Origin: Candidatus Melainabacteria bacterium
GTDB taxonomy: Bacteria; Cyanobacteriota; Vampirovibrionia; Obscuribacterales; Obscuribacteraceae
Assembly (NCBI GenBank): GCA_014380105.1
Contig: JACMKL010000293.1
Location: 1-5,602 of the forward strand
Length of the DNA: 5,602 nucleotides
Direction of reading: 5' to 3'
Part shown: positions 1 through 5,602 of the stretch, piece by piece
Layout of the letters: each line of letters starts with the position of its first letter
Numbering within the stretch: the stretch's first letter is position 1
Position numbers and translations under genes: made by a program
Notes under the pieces: model-generated
Database searches by the model: none
Told to the model about the DNA's origin: nothing
The model's input: only the letters and a program-made list of their open reading frames with translations

Positions 1-3
1 GAA

Positions 4-489
4 ATGCCGGAAGCGGAAGCGATGATATTCAAGCGTGAAAATCGCGAGAAATTCACCTTGTTCAAACGCCAAGACGGCAAGTTTATGACTCAAGATTGCC
101 CTGAAGCCTTGAAGCAGAAGAAAAGCAAGATGATGATGATTTTGGTTGCGGTTATAGCCGTTTTGCTGATTGCAGCATCGTTCTTTTTGGCACCTGCACC
201 AGCGCCTGCGCCAAAACAAGAAACAGTACCAACCGCATCTGATGACAGCGTTCCACCTGCGGATGATCAAGGAGTGAGCCGCCCGCCGAAAGGCACCGGC
301 GTGCATGATAGTTCATCTTCTAGTGGAGCCTTTCATTACGAGGCCGGGAAGGGCGTGACCACACCACCAACGGTGCAGCCAACCTACGATCCGTATCAGG
401 CACAACCGGCAGCGCCGAGTGTCAGTCCAGGCTACGACGAAAAAGGTGCTTTCTGGATTCGCACGGATCAGCCGAACAATCAGCGTTAG
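4..489 (+). CDS. Small single-pass membrane protein with Pro/Ser-rich tail
   Basis: I do not recognise a family. From the ATG at 4 the product has 161 residues. Residues 1-42 are polar and rich in Lys/Arg (ending KQKKSK). Residues 43-63 form one strong hydrophobic segment. An Ala-Pro repeat (63-70) follows, then about 90 low-complexity residues rich in Pro, Ser, Thr and Gln. The positive charge before the membrane segment predicts a cytoplasmic N-terminus and an outward-facing disordered tail. The reading frame is open back to base 1, so the gene may start before the window. The ATG at 22 is another candidate start because GGAAG at 9-13 lies 8 bases before it. The gene converges on the FHA gene with a 35-base gap, in which I see no clear terminator. 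Coding status is likely from the membrane segment and length; the start is uncertain and the function unknown. Confidence 0.72.
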   Translation: MPEAEAMIFKRENREKFTLFKRQDGKFMTQDCPEALKQKKSKMMMILVAVIAVLLIAASFFLAPAPAPAPKQETVPTASDDSVPPADDQGVSRPPKGTGVHDSSSSSGAFHYEAGKGVTTPPTVQPTYDPYQAQPAAPSVSPGYDEKGAFWIRTDQPNNQR

Positions 490-524
490 TTGAAGCGCGA
501 CAATAAAAGTTTTAAAGCTGCTAT

Positions 525-833
525 CTATTCGATGCGGAAAATTGTCCGACCAACCTTGATAACATCAAGGGGCGCCAACTGATGTGGCGTGGTGAGTAAT
601 TGATCGTTAACGGCGGTGCCGTTGCTGCTGCCGAGGTCTTCGACCCACCAGCTGCCCTGATCCCAGAAAATGCGTGCGTGGTTGGCTGAGGCATAACCAT
701 CGTCAGGCAAAATTACCTGATTGTCATCAGCTCTGCCGAGAGATATGGAAGGATCATTTAGAACATACTGCTCGCCAGTCGTTTGGTTGACCAGTGTGGG
801 CAAACGGGGTTCGGTTTGAGGTTCTTGGGTCAT
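525..833 (-). CDS. Stand-alone FHA domain protein
   Basis: This is a 102-residue protein made almost entirely of one forkhead-associated domain, a beta-sandwich that binds phosphothreonine peptides, so it probably works as an adaptor in Ser/Thr kinase signalling. Visible landmarks are Gly33-Arg34 (ISLGR), Ser49 and His52 in the SxxH position, the DLGSSNGT block at 66-73 with Asn71-Gly72, Asn76, and the final strands DVIKVGRTIFRIE. The arginine usual in SRxH is Ala50 here. There is no kinase, membrane or export segment, so it should be cytoplasmic. I chose the ATG at 833 over an in-frame TTG at 860: the ATG has AGGA and GGAAG just upstream, while the TTG has no ribosome-binding site. It is transcribed alone, away from the exported protein at 1051. 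The family call is firm; the partner is unknown. Confidence 0.93.
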   Translation of the reverse strand: MTQEPQTEPRLPTLVNQTTGEQYVLNDPSISLGRADDNQVILPDDGYASANHARIFWDQGSWWVEDLGSSNGTAVNDQLLTTPHQLAPLDVIKVGRTIFRIE

Positions 834-894
834 AGTCTTCCATTCCTGGTGTTTCCGCAAAACGATGTTGAAAACACATTAATAAACATGTGAA

Positions 895-903
895 AGAATA
901 GCA
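895..903 (-). promoter_or_regulatory. Candidate extended -10 promoter for the FHA gene
   Basis: Read on the minus strand, this is TGCTATTCT, an extended -10 (TGn plus TATTCT, close to TATAAT). It would start transcription about 55 bases before the FHA ATG. I see no matching -35 hexamer at 16-18 bases, which extended -10 promoters can do without. Inference from consensus only. Confidence 0.3.
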
Positions 904-1009
904 CATCCTGAAAACGTGGATGGCAGACGAAAAACAGATGTTAACGGCAGGAAAATTCTAAACTCTCGCACAGCTTATAATTTTGGTATTAGATATGGTG
1001 CACACGTTC

Positions 1010-1015
1010 TATAAT
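1010..1015 (+). promoter_or_regulatory. Candidate -10 box for the exported protein gene
   Basis: A perfect TATAAT lies 35 bases before the TTG start at 1051. The best -35-like hexamer, TTGGTA at 983-988, is 21 bases away, which is longer than the usual 16-18. A second TATAAT occurs at 976-981, also without a good -35. The region is AT-rich, so chance matches are possible. Confidence 0.3.
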
Positions 1016-1050
1016 GACATTTAGAATATTTTTTCGAATGTGAGAATCAG

Positions 1051-1890
1051 TTGGCAACGCGTACATTCATTATTACTTTTCTGATTTATTCTTGTCTCGG
1101 CTTCATCAACAGCGCTGGCGCGGCTCCACTTCAAGCCGGTGTCGAATTCAGTCACAAACTCGCTCCCCTCAAATCAGGTTTGCGAGAAGGGCAGCGCATG
1201 AATCTCGAAGCGGTGGAAACGAAGGGAGAAATCACAGAGTGGCGACGTATACCGAAGTGGTTTGCAGGCGTTTGGCACCGCGAAAAAACTGTTCGCAAAT
1301 CCGGTCAAAGTTACCAAACTCGCGCCGATATGATCACCGGATATCAGGCTGACGCCAAGGGTCGCGTCTGGCAGCCAGTGTTTTTCCGTGTACGCAAGGT
1401 TGATGCAGGACCTTATATTGAATACCAGATTCCGCAGCGTAAAACGATTTTTAAAGTTGACAAAGGATCACTTACTTCTTTCTCTCAATCCACCCGAATC
1501 CGCATCAGTAAAGCGACCGGGAGAATTGTTCAATCGTTTCAGCAGGAAGATATGAGCGTGTCTGAGCCTCTGGAAGATGGTCTGGTCCGAGCGACTGTCG
1601 AATGTCGGGTTTTCAGTCAGGATGGAACAGTAGAACTGGAAGACACAATCGAATGCGAGGAAGAGCGGATCGAACCGTTTACTCCCATTGATGAGTTTTC
1701 AGGAACAAACTATCGAAACAGCTTTATCAAATTTTTGGAAGCCAGTGGACACCCAGAGTTAGTGCCCTCAAGTCGAGCACTAGTAACTGTCACTCCAACT
1801 CAAAGTCGCATTCTGAAAGGCGAAAATCGCGATACGGCGCTTCTGGACGATGACACAAAAACGGCAGCTGGCTCGCGTAACGCCGATTAG
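1051..1890 (+). CDS. Exported protein of unknown function
   Basis: I do not recognise this 279-residue product. It opens with a typical Sec signal peptide: Arg4, a hydrophobic core at about 5-19, and a likely cleavage site after Ala24 (AGA|A). Cys15 is not in a proper lipobox, so a lipoprotein is unlikely. The mature part is highly charged, with alternating strand-like segments around residues 60-210, including Trp-rich stretches (EWRRIPKW, GVWHREK), which suggests a beta-rich periplasmic domain. It has two cysteines, Cys185 and Cys202, that could pair. The last 50 residues are polar and probably disordered. The TTG start is the first usable start after an in-frame stop at 1015-1017 and gives a complete signal peptide; upstream there is only a weak GAG at 1042-1044. 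A hairpin terminator follows 32 bases after the stop. The gene looks monocistronic. Confidence 0.82.
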   Translation: MATRTFIITFLIYSCLGFINSAGAAPLQAGVEFSHKLAPLKSGLREGQRMNLEAVETKGEITEWRRIPKWFAGVWHREKTVRKSGQSYQTRADMITGYQADAKGRVWQPVFFRVRKVDAGPYIEYQIPQRKTIFKVDKGSLTSFSQSTRIRISKATGRIVQSFQQEDMSVSEPLEDGLVRATVECRVFSQDGTVELEDTIECEEERIEPFTPIDEFSGTNYRNSFIKFLEASGHPELVPSSRALVTVTPTQSRILKGENRDTALLDDDTKTAAGSRNAD

Positions 1891-1921
1891 CTGACAATCT
1901 GGAATTTGAGATGATAAGAGA

Positions 1922-1949
1922 AAAACCGCCCAGACTGGACGGTTTTCTT
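1922..1949. terminator. Bidirectional Rho-independent terminator
   Basis: Bases 1922-1931 pair with 1937-1946 (AAAACCG-C-CC with GG-A-CGGTTTT), giving nine base pairs with one C/A mismatch and a five-base loop AGACT. The A-run on one side and T-run on the other supply a U-tract in either direction. It lies between the stop of the exported protein gene (+) and the 3' end of tRNA-His (-), so it can end both transcripts. Confidence 0.8.
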
Positions 1950-1956
1950 CAATATA

Positions 1957-2033
1957 TGGGGCAGACGAGGGGAATTGAACCCCCGTATACTGGTACCACA
2001 AACCAGCGCCTTAACCACTTGGCGACGCCTGCC
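1957..2033 (-). tRNA. tRNA-His (anticodon GTG)
   Basis: The minus strand folds into a full cloverleaf. The acceptor strands are GCAGGCG (2032-2026) and CGTCTGC (1967-1961), with one G-U pair. The D stem is GCC/GGC. The anticodon stem CTGGT/ACCAG (2006-2002 and 1994-1990) encloses the loop TTGTGGT, with anticodon GTG at 1999-1997. The T arm has five pairs, one of them G-U, around TTCAATT. The extra 5' G (G-1, at 2033) faces C73 (1960), the identity pair of bacterial tRNA-His, which agrees with the anticodon. The CCA end is encoded (1959-1957). The gene lies 117 bases downstream of feoB on the same strand, and the terminator at 1922-1949 follows it. I could not find a convincing promoter of its own, so co-transcription with feoB is possible. 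Confidence 0.97.
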
Positions 2034-2150
2034 ACAGCGTTGCGGGACTTTATGTCCGAGCGATTCATATACTATCACGCTCTAAACAGCGGCTGCTTTT
2101 AACGTCTTTTAGCTCTTCACAATGTTGAGGAAAGAGAAAATAGCGATTCT

Positions 2151-4196
2151 CTACATACCTAATAGATGGAATACCGGCGGAAGAATAGAGCTAAGTGCAC
2201 CACCGATTATGAAAGCGGCAATCCATGAGCCGAACCATATTGTGAAAGCGACTTTCGGTCCACGCTCTTTGGTCATCACGCCAACTGTCGCGATACACGG
2301 CACGAATAAGGTAATTACGATCATTGCCGTGAGCGCTTGGGCTGCCGTCATCGAGACTTCTGTCAGTCCGAAAGACGCGAAGTCTCTACGCACTATACCT
2401 AATACAAAAGTTGTGGCGATGCGCGGGTCGTTTGGTAAATGCAGCCATGCCACCGTTATTGGTTGCAGGAAATTGACAAATATGCCGAGCAATCCGGTCA
2501 TTTGAGCAACGCTTACGGCGAACCCGGCAATGAAAAATGGCTTAGTGGCTTCCTTTAGGAAATTCCATGATTTTGACCAGGTCTTTTTCATGACATTGTC
2601 GAGACGAGGAATTCGCATCGGTGGCAAATCCATGATTAAGGCATCTGATTTTCCAGGCAGCACCGCATTTAGTGCTAAGCCTGTGACAGCAAGAATGCCA
2701 GTCACGATCGCTCCGTAAATTGCCCAGGCATAAAGACCGCCTATTTTAGCTAGTGTTCCGGATACGACACCGAGTTGAGCCGAGCAAGGAATTGCCACAC
2801 CAAGTAATGCTGTTGCAATTAATTTCTCTCGTTTTGTGCTCAGGAGCCTGGTCGTGATAGTCGCCATCGTGACGCAACCAAGTCCCAAAATTAGTGGAAT
2901 TATCGCCCGACCATTCAAGCCGATTTTATTAAGGACACGATCAACCAGAACTGCTAATCGTGGCAGATAGCCTGAATCTTCAAGCAATGAAAGCCCGAAG
3001 TAAAATCCCAACACCAGAGGAAAAAGCAAACCCAGCAAATAGGTAACTGTGAGGGTCAGCAATCCATATTCGCCAACTAGCAAATTTCCGAGAACTGCAC
3101 TTACAGATGGATAGCTCCAGAAGTTGTACTCAACTTGATCGGCAGTGACCGTAGAAGCCTTCTCTAATAGTGCAGCATTGGCAACCGAGTCGCTATTAGT
3201 GCCTGAAGGAAATTTGTAGATAGTGTCGCCGATGGTGACAGTACATGGGAATGTTGTTGCCGCTATTCGTCTCACAAAAGGTTCGTAATAAACCTTCATG
3301 CCTTTCTTTTCGGTCAATTCCACGATATTGCCTGCGACAAATACCCCAAGTAATTGATAGAAAATCAGGTAGCAAATAAACGCGGCTGCTACTGTGCCAG
3401 CGACTGGGTGAAGAAGTAATCTGCCCAGTTTGGTCGAAAACGTTTTCTTGATCGAGAGCGAAGTGACGCATGTTTCCGAAATTTCGTTAACTCGTCTGCG
3501 ACGTTGACGGTAAATTTCAGTGCGGCAATCTTCTGCGCCAGATTCGCCAAACTTTTCTATTGAAGGAGTATCGCCTTCCAAAATGAGTAAGGCATGCGCT
3601 TGATCGATGTTTCTTTTCAAAAGCGGTCGTAATAATTCGCCTAATTCTTGATCACAAATTCCAGTTTTTGCAGCATGGAAATTGGCTGTGATACCGGAGA
3701 TGCCTTCTTTTTTGACCGCCACGCATGTGAGGACCGGCACTCCGAGTTTTTCAGACAATGCACCAGTGTTTATGACCAAGCCTCGATGTTTGGCTTCATC
3801 CCATTGATTGATCACGAGCAAAATTGTTTTGCCCATCTCAATCAATTGCAAGGATAGAAATAAATCTCTTTCCAGGCTGAGAGCGGAGACGACATTAACA
3901 ACCAGGTCTGCTTCGACGATAAGCTTTCGTGCTGCTCTCTCTTCATCGTTAAAGCTTGAAACACCGTAAACGCCGGGTGTATCGATAAGTTCGTGCTGAC
4001 CGAGAGCGCCGCGGGCAATATCTATCGTCGTGCCAGGATAGTTTGAAACATCCGCGCTCAAACCGGTTAGTGCATTGAAGATTACAGATTTGCCTACGTT
4101 CGGGTTGCCTGCCAGCACAATCTTCAACGCAGCGCGCTGGGCATTGCCCGTTTCGCGCATCGCGGAGTCTAAGACACCGGTGCTGACTGCCGTCAT
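2151..4196 (-). CDS. feoB: FeoB-family ferrous iron (metal) transport protein, variant gate motif
   Basis: FeoB proteins couple a cytoplasmic GTPase domain to an inner-membrane permease that imports Fe(II). This 681-residue product, near the usual length, has the GTPase first: G1 GNPNVGKS (30-37), the G2 region NYPGTT (52-57), G3 DTPG (72-75) and G4 NQWD (130-133). A helical spacer follows to about 255, then a membrane domain from about 260 to the end. Both gate cysteines are present: Cys441 in GLGCVTMAT and Cys471 in IPCSAQL. Canonical FeoB has GCNVPA at the first site. The C-terminal permease half carries GIVRRDFASFG (600-610). Metal identity is therefore less certain than the family. A hydrophilic stretch at about 289-365 lies between membrane segments. 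The ATG at 4196 is preferred over an in-frame GTG at 4325: it has a GGAGA five bases upstream and a promoter just before it. No feoA or feoC is in the window. Confidence 0.93.
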   Translation of the reverse strand: MTAVSTGVLDSAMRETGNAQRAALKIVLAGNPNVGKSVIFNALTGLSADVSNYPGTTIDIARGALGQHELIDTPGVYGVSSFNDEERAARKLIVEADLVVNVVSALSLERDLFLSLQLIEMGKTILLVINQWDEAKHRGLVINTGALSEKLGVPVLTCVAVKKEGISGITANFHAAKTGICDQELGELLRPLLKRNIDQAHALLILEGDTPSIEKFGESGAEDCRTEIYRQRRRRVNEISETCVTSLSIKKTFSTKLGRLLLHPVAGTVAAAFICYLIFYQLLGVFVAGNIVELTEKKGMKVYYEPFVRRIAATTFPCTVTIGDTIYKFPSGTNSDSVANAALLEKASTVTADQVEYNFWSYPSVSAVLGNLLVGEYGLLTLTVTYLLGLLFPLVLGFYFGLSLLEDSGYLPRLAVLVDRVLNKIGLNGRAIIPLILGLGCVTMATITTRLLSTKREKLIATALLGVAIPCSAQLGVVSGTLAKIGGLYAWAIYGAIVTGILAVTGLALNAVLPGKSDALIMDLPPMRIPRLDNVMKKTWSKSWNFLKEATKPFFIAGFAVSVAQMTGLLGIFVNFLQPITVAWLHLPNDPRIATTFVLGIVRRDFASFGLTEVSMTAAQALTAMIVITLFVPCIATVGVMTKERGPKVAFTIWFGSWIAAFIIGGALSSILPPVFHLLGM

Positions 4197-4201
4197 GAAC
4201 G

Positions 4202-4206
4202 TCTCC
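4202..4206 (-). promoter_or_regulatory. Ribosome-binding site deciding the feoB start
   Basis: Minus-strand GGAGA lies five bases before the ATG at 4196. This supports a 681-residue FeoB rather than a 724-residue form starting at GTG 4325, whose extra 43 residues are not FeoB-like. Confidence 0.75.
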
Positions 4207-4222
4207 AGTCTTGATGATGAAT

Positions 4223-4251
4223 AGTTTAACTGTTGCCACTTTCCATCACAA
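4223..4251 (-). promoter_or_regulatory. Candidate sigma-70 type promoter for feoB
   Basis: On the minus strand, TTGTGA (4251-4246) and TAAACT (4228-4223) are separated by exactly 17 bases. Each hexamer matches four of six consensus bases. Transcription would begin about 20 bases before the feoB ATG, leaving room for the GGAGA site. Inference from consensus and position only; no convincing Fur box overlaps it. Confidence 0.4.
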
Positions 4252-4378
4252 CAATATTGAAAGAAAAGATAACTATCAGGGCGCGCTAAGGCTGACCTTT
4301 GGGTGTGCGTGGTAAAGTCAAGCACGTTGCGTTTCTCTGTGCTTTTGAAGGCAGAAATGCATTGTCTCGACTGAGTTT

Positions 4379-4384
4379 GAGGGG
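4379..4384 (+). promoter_or_regulatory. Ribosome-binding site for the M16 peptidase gene
   Basis: GAGGGG sits seven bases before the GTG at 4392, an ideal Shine-Dalgarno placement. The alternative ATG at 4440 has only a poorly spaced GAAG, so this site favours the GTG start. Confidence 0.6.
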
Positions 4385-4391
4385 CATATTT

Positions 4392-5602
4392 GTGCAGGTG
4401 AAGTTTTGCTCATCTGGTCGAAGCGTAAGCTCGAAGTCTATGATTTCGGCGATTCAGACATTCGTAAGTTTGTTTTTCATTTTGCTAATCCAAGCACCGG
4501 TTGCGGTTTTGGCGCTTGAGCCTGCGAGCACCGGTGCCAACCCTCTTGAGCCTTCTATTGGCAGCGGATCCACAATTGCTCCAAGCGGCACTCAAACAGT
4601 CGCTCCAAAACCTGCAACTGCGCCGTCTGGAAATTCGGGACTCCGTTCTCCCGCGACATCAGCCGCCAGTAACCCGGTCGCTGTGCCTCAAGCCGTCGCG
4701 CCGCCTGTCCGTCAAAAAGGTCCGCCACAGCCGAAGGAATATTTACTTCCAAATGGACTTCGCATAGTTCTAGTTGAAGAGCATTCTTTGCCTGTTGTGT
4801 CCTGTCTAATGTGGTATCGCGTCGGTGCGCGCAATGAAAGAGCTGGCAGTACAGGCTTGTCTCACATGGTTGAGCACATGCTTTTTGAAGAAGTCGGTCC
4901 TTTTAGAAAGGGCGAAATTGGCGCGACGATTGTGCGCAACGGTGGTCAATTTAATGGCTTTACCAGTGATGATTTCACGGCCTTTTTCGAAACTCTACAT
5001 CCTTCAAAGCTGGATCTGGCTTTGCGTATTGAGTCTGTCCGTATGCAGTCTGCACGTTTTACAAAACCGGCAGTTCAAGCCGAAGTCGCCAATATCAATA
5101 AGGAATTTGAAGAAGAACAGAGCGATCCAGCTGCACTTCTGACGTCGGAAGTTCGTTGCGTGTCGTTTTTGCATCATCCTTACGGAAGTCCGACTAGAGG
5201 TTGGCGCGTTGACGTGGATGGACTGACAGCAGAAGATGCAAAAGGCTTCTATGATCGTTTCTATGTTCCGAACAATGCATCTCTTGTCCTGGTAGGCGAT
5301 TTTAGTTCCGCAAATGCGTTACTTCTGATCAAGAAGCATTTTGCTGCAATTCCTAAATCTGTCACCCCGATTCCGCAAATTAGAGCGCATGAGCCTGAGC
5401 AACACGCTGAAAGGCGAGTAATTATGCGTTATCCAGGCAAAACTGAATTACTTCAAATTGCCTATCATGCGCCGTCAATTAGTGATCAAGACAGTGCCGC
5501 TATGGCTGTTCTCGAGAAATTGATGAATGCGAATTTTACGGGACGATTGAAGACCCGTTTGATGGAAACAAAGATCTGCACAGGCGCGACTTCACAATTT
5601 GA
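4392..5602 (+). CDS. Exported M16 family zinc metallopeptidase (3' end outside window)
   Basis: This is a pitrilysin/processing-peptidase type protease, and 403 complete codons are present. From GTG 4392 the signal peptide has a basic N-region, a hydrophobic core at about residues 20-40 and a likely cut after Ala41 (VLA|LEP). A 72-residue Pro/Ser/Thr/Ala-rich linker (42-113) precedes the peptidase domain, which opens with LPNGLRIVLVE. The inverted zinc motif is His158-x-x-Glu161-His162, and the third ligand is probably Glu238, 76 positions after His162, as expected for M16. NGGQFNGFTSDDFTAFF and the strand NNASLVLVGDF are also family-typical. The second M16 domain begins near residue 345 (RRVIMRYPG) and runs off the window. 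With an intact zinc site this subunit should be catalytic. ATG 4440 would also give a usable 25-residue signal peptide; GTG is preferred for its ribosome-binding site. It is divergent from feoB; I found no clear promoter. Confidence 0.95.
   Translation, partial: MQVKFCSSGRSVSSKSMISAIQTFVSLFFILLIQAPVAVLALEPASTGANPLEPSIGSGSTIAPSGTQTVAPKPATAPSGNSGLRSPATSAASNPVAVPQAVAPPVRQKGPPQPKEYLLPNGLRIVLVEEHSLPVVSCLMWYRVGARNERAGSTGLSHMVEHMLFEEVGPFRKGEIGATIVRNGGQFNGFTSDDFTAFFETLHPSKLDLALRIESVRMQSARFTKPAVQAEVANINKEFEEEQSDPAALLTSEVRCVSFLHHPYGSPTRGWRVDVDGLTAEDAKGFYDRFYVPNNASLVLVGDFSSANALLLIKKHFAAIPKSVTPIPQIRAHEPEQHAERRVIMRYPGKTELLQIAYHAPSISDQDSAAMAVLEKLMNANFTGRLKTRLMETKICTGATSQF

Noticed and set aside
1081..1095. 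Possible lipobox ending at Cys15 of the exported protein
   Set aside because: The residues before the Cys are Ile-Tyr-Ser, and Tyr does not fit the lipobox; cutting there would also leave part of the hydrophobic core on the mature protein.
1957..2033. tRNA-His as an integration site for a mobile element
   Set aside because: I see no second copy of the tRNA 3' end, no integrase and no shift in gene style within the window.
2084..2101. Stem-loop CAG-CGG-CTG flanked by A/T runs between feoB and tRNA-His
   Set aside because: The stem has only three continuous pairs plus a bulged extension and a short T-run; too weak for a terminator.
1911..2102. Short plus-strand open frame across the tRNA gene
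   Set aside because: It covers a structured tRNA and terminator on the other strand; no coding evidence.
2133..2152. AGAGAA/TTCTCT inverted repeat at the feoB stop codon
   Set aside because: Six AT-rich pairs with an eight-base loop and no U-tract after the stem; does not meet terminator criteria.
2122..2505. Open frame antisense to the end of feoB
   Set aside because: It lies opposite a clear feoB coding region and has no signal, domain or ribosome-binding site; a shadow frame. The same applies to other frames opposite feoB, the exported protein and the M16 gene.
4268..4277. GATAACTATC, an imperfect palindrome resembling half of a Fur box
   Set aside because: It is only ten bases with a central mismatch, lacks the three GATAAT-type repeats of a Fur site and lies outside the candidate promoter. 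Not enough to claim iron regulation.
4197..4325. N-terminal extension of feoB to a GTG at 4325
   Set aside because: The extra 43 residues are not FeoB-like, the GTG lies upstream of the best promoter, and ATG 4196 has a strong ribosome-binding site.

Overview
The window looks like ordinary chromosomal DNA from a diderm (Gram-negative type) bacterium. It carries two Sec signal peptides, a secreted M16 metallopeptidase, a FeoB-family transporter, a free-standing FHA protein and one tRNA gene. GTG and TTG starts appear to be used alongside ATG. Nothing in the sequence fixes the species. The mix of envelope proteins with Pro/Ser/Ala-rich tails and a small FHA protein suggested a non-photosynthetic cyanobacterial relative (Obscuribacter-like), but that is an unsupported hunch. 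I see no mobile element, CRISPR array or clear sign of recent transfer.

Layout. Positions 4-489 (+) encode a small single-pass membrane protein with a Pro/Ser-rich outer tail; its true start may lie before the window. It converges, across a 35-base gap, on a 102-residue FHA phosphothreonine-binding protein (525-833, -). The 217 bases from 834 to 1050 hold candidate divergent promoters: an extended -10 for the FHA gene and a TATAAT for the next gene. Positions 1051-1890 (+) encode an unrecognised exported protein starting at TTG. A hairpin with T-runs on both sides (1922-1949) sits between it and a tRNA-His gene (1957-2033, -) and can serve both.

A 681-residue FeoB-type G-protein-coupled metal permease (2151-4196, -) lies upstream of the tRNA on the same strand. 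It has clear GTPase motifs but a non-canonical transmembrane cysteine motif, and no feoA is present in the window. The 195-base divergent gap 4197-4391 contains a likely feoB promoter. Positions 4392-5602 (+) encode the N-terminal two thirds or so of an exported M16 zinc peptidase, cut by the window end.

The genes do not form an obvious common pathway. Orientations alternate, so most are separate transcription units; only feoB and tRNA-His could be co-transcribed. Several products act in or beyond the cytoplasmic membrane: the single-pass protein, the exported unknown, FeoB and the M16 peptidase. No convincing new multi-gene system is visible. The items most worth a second look are the variant FeoB and the unrecognised exported protein.
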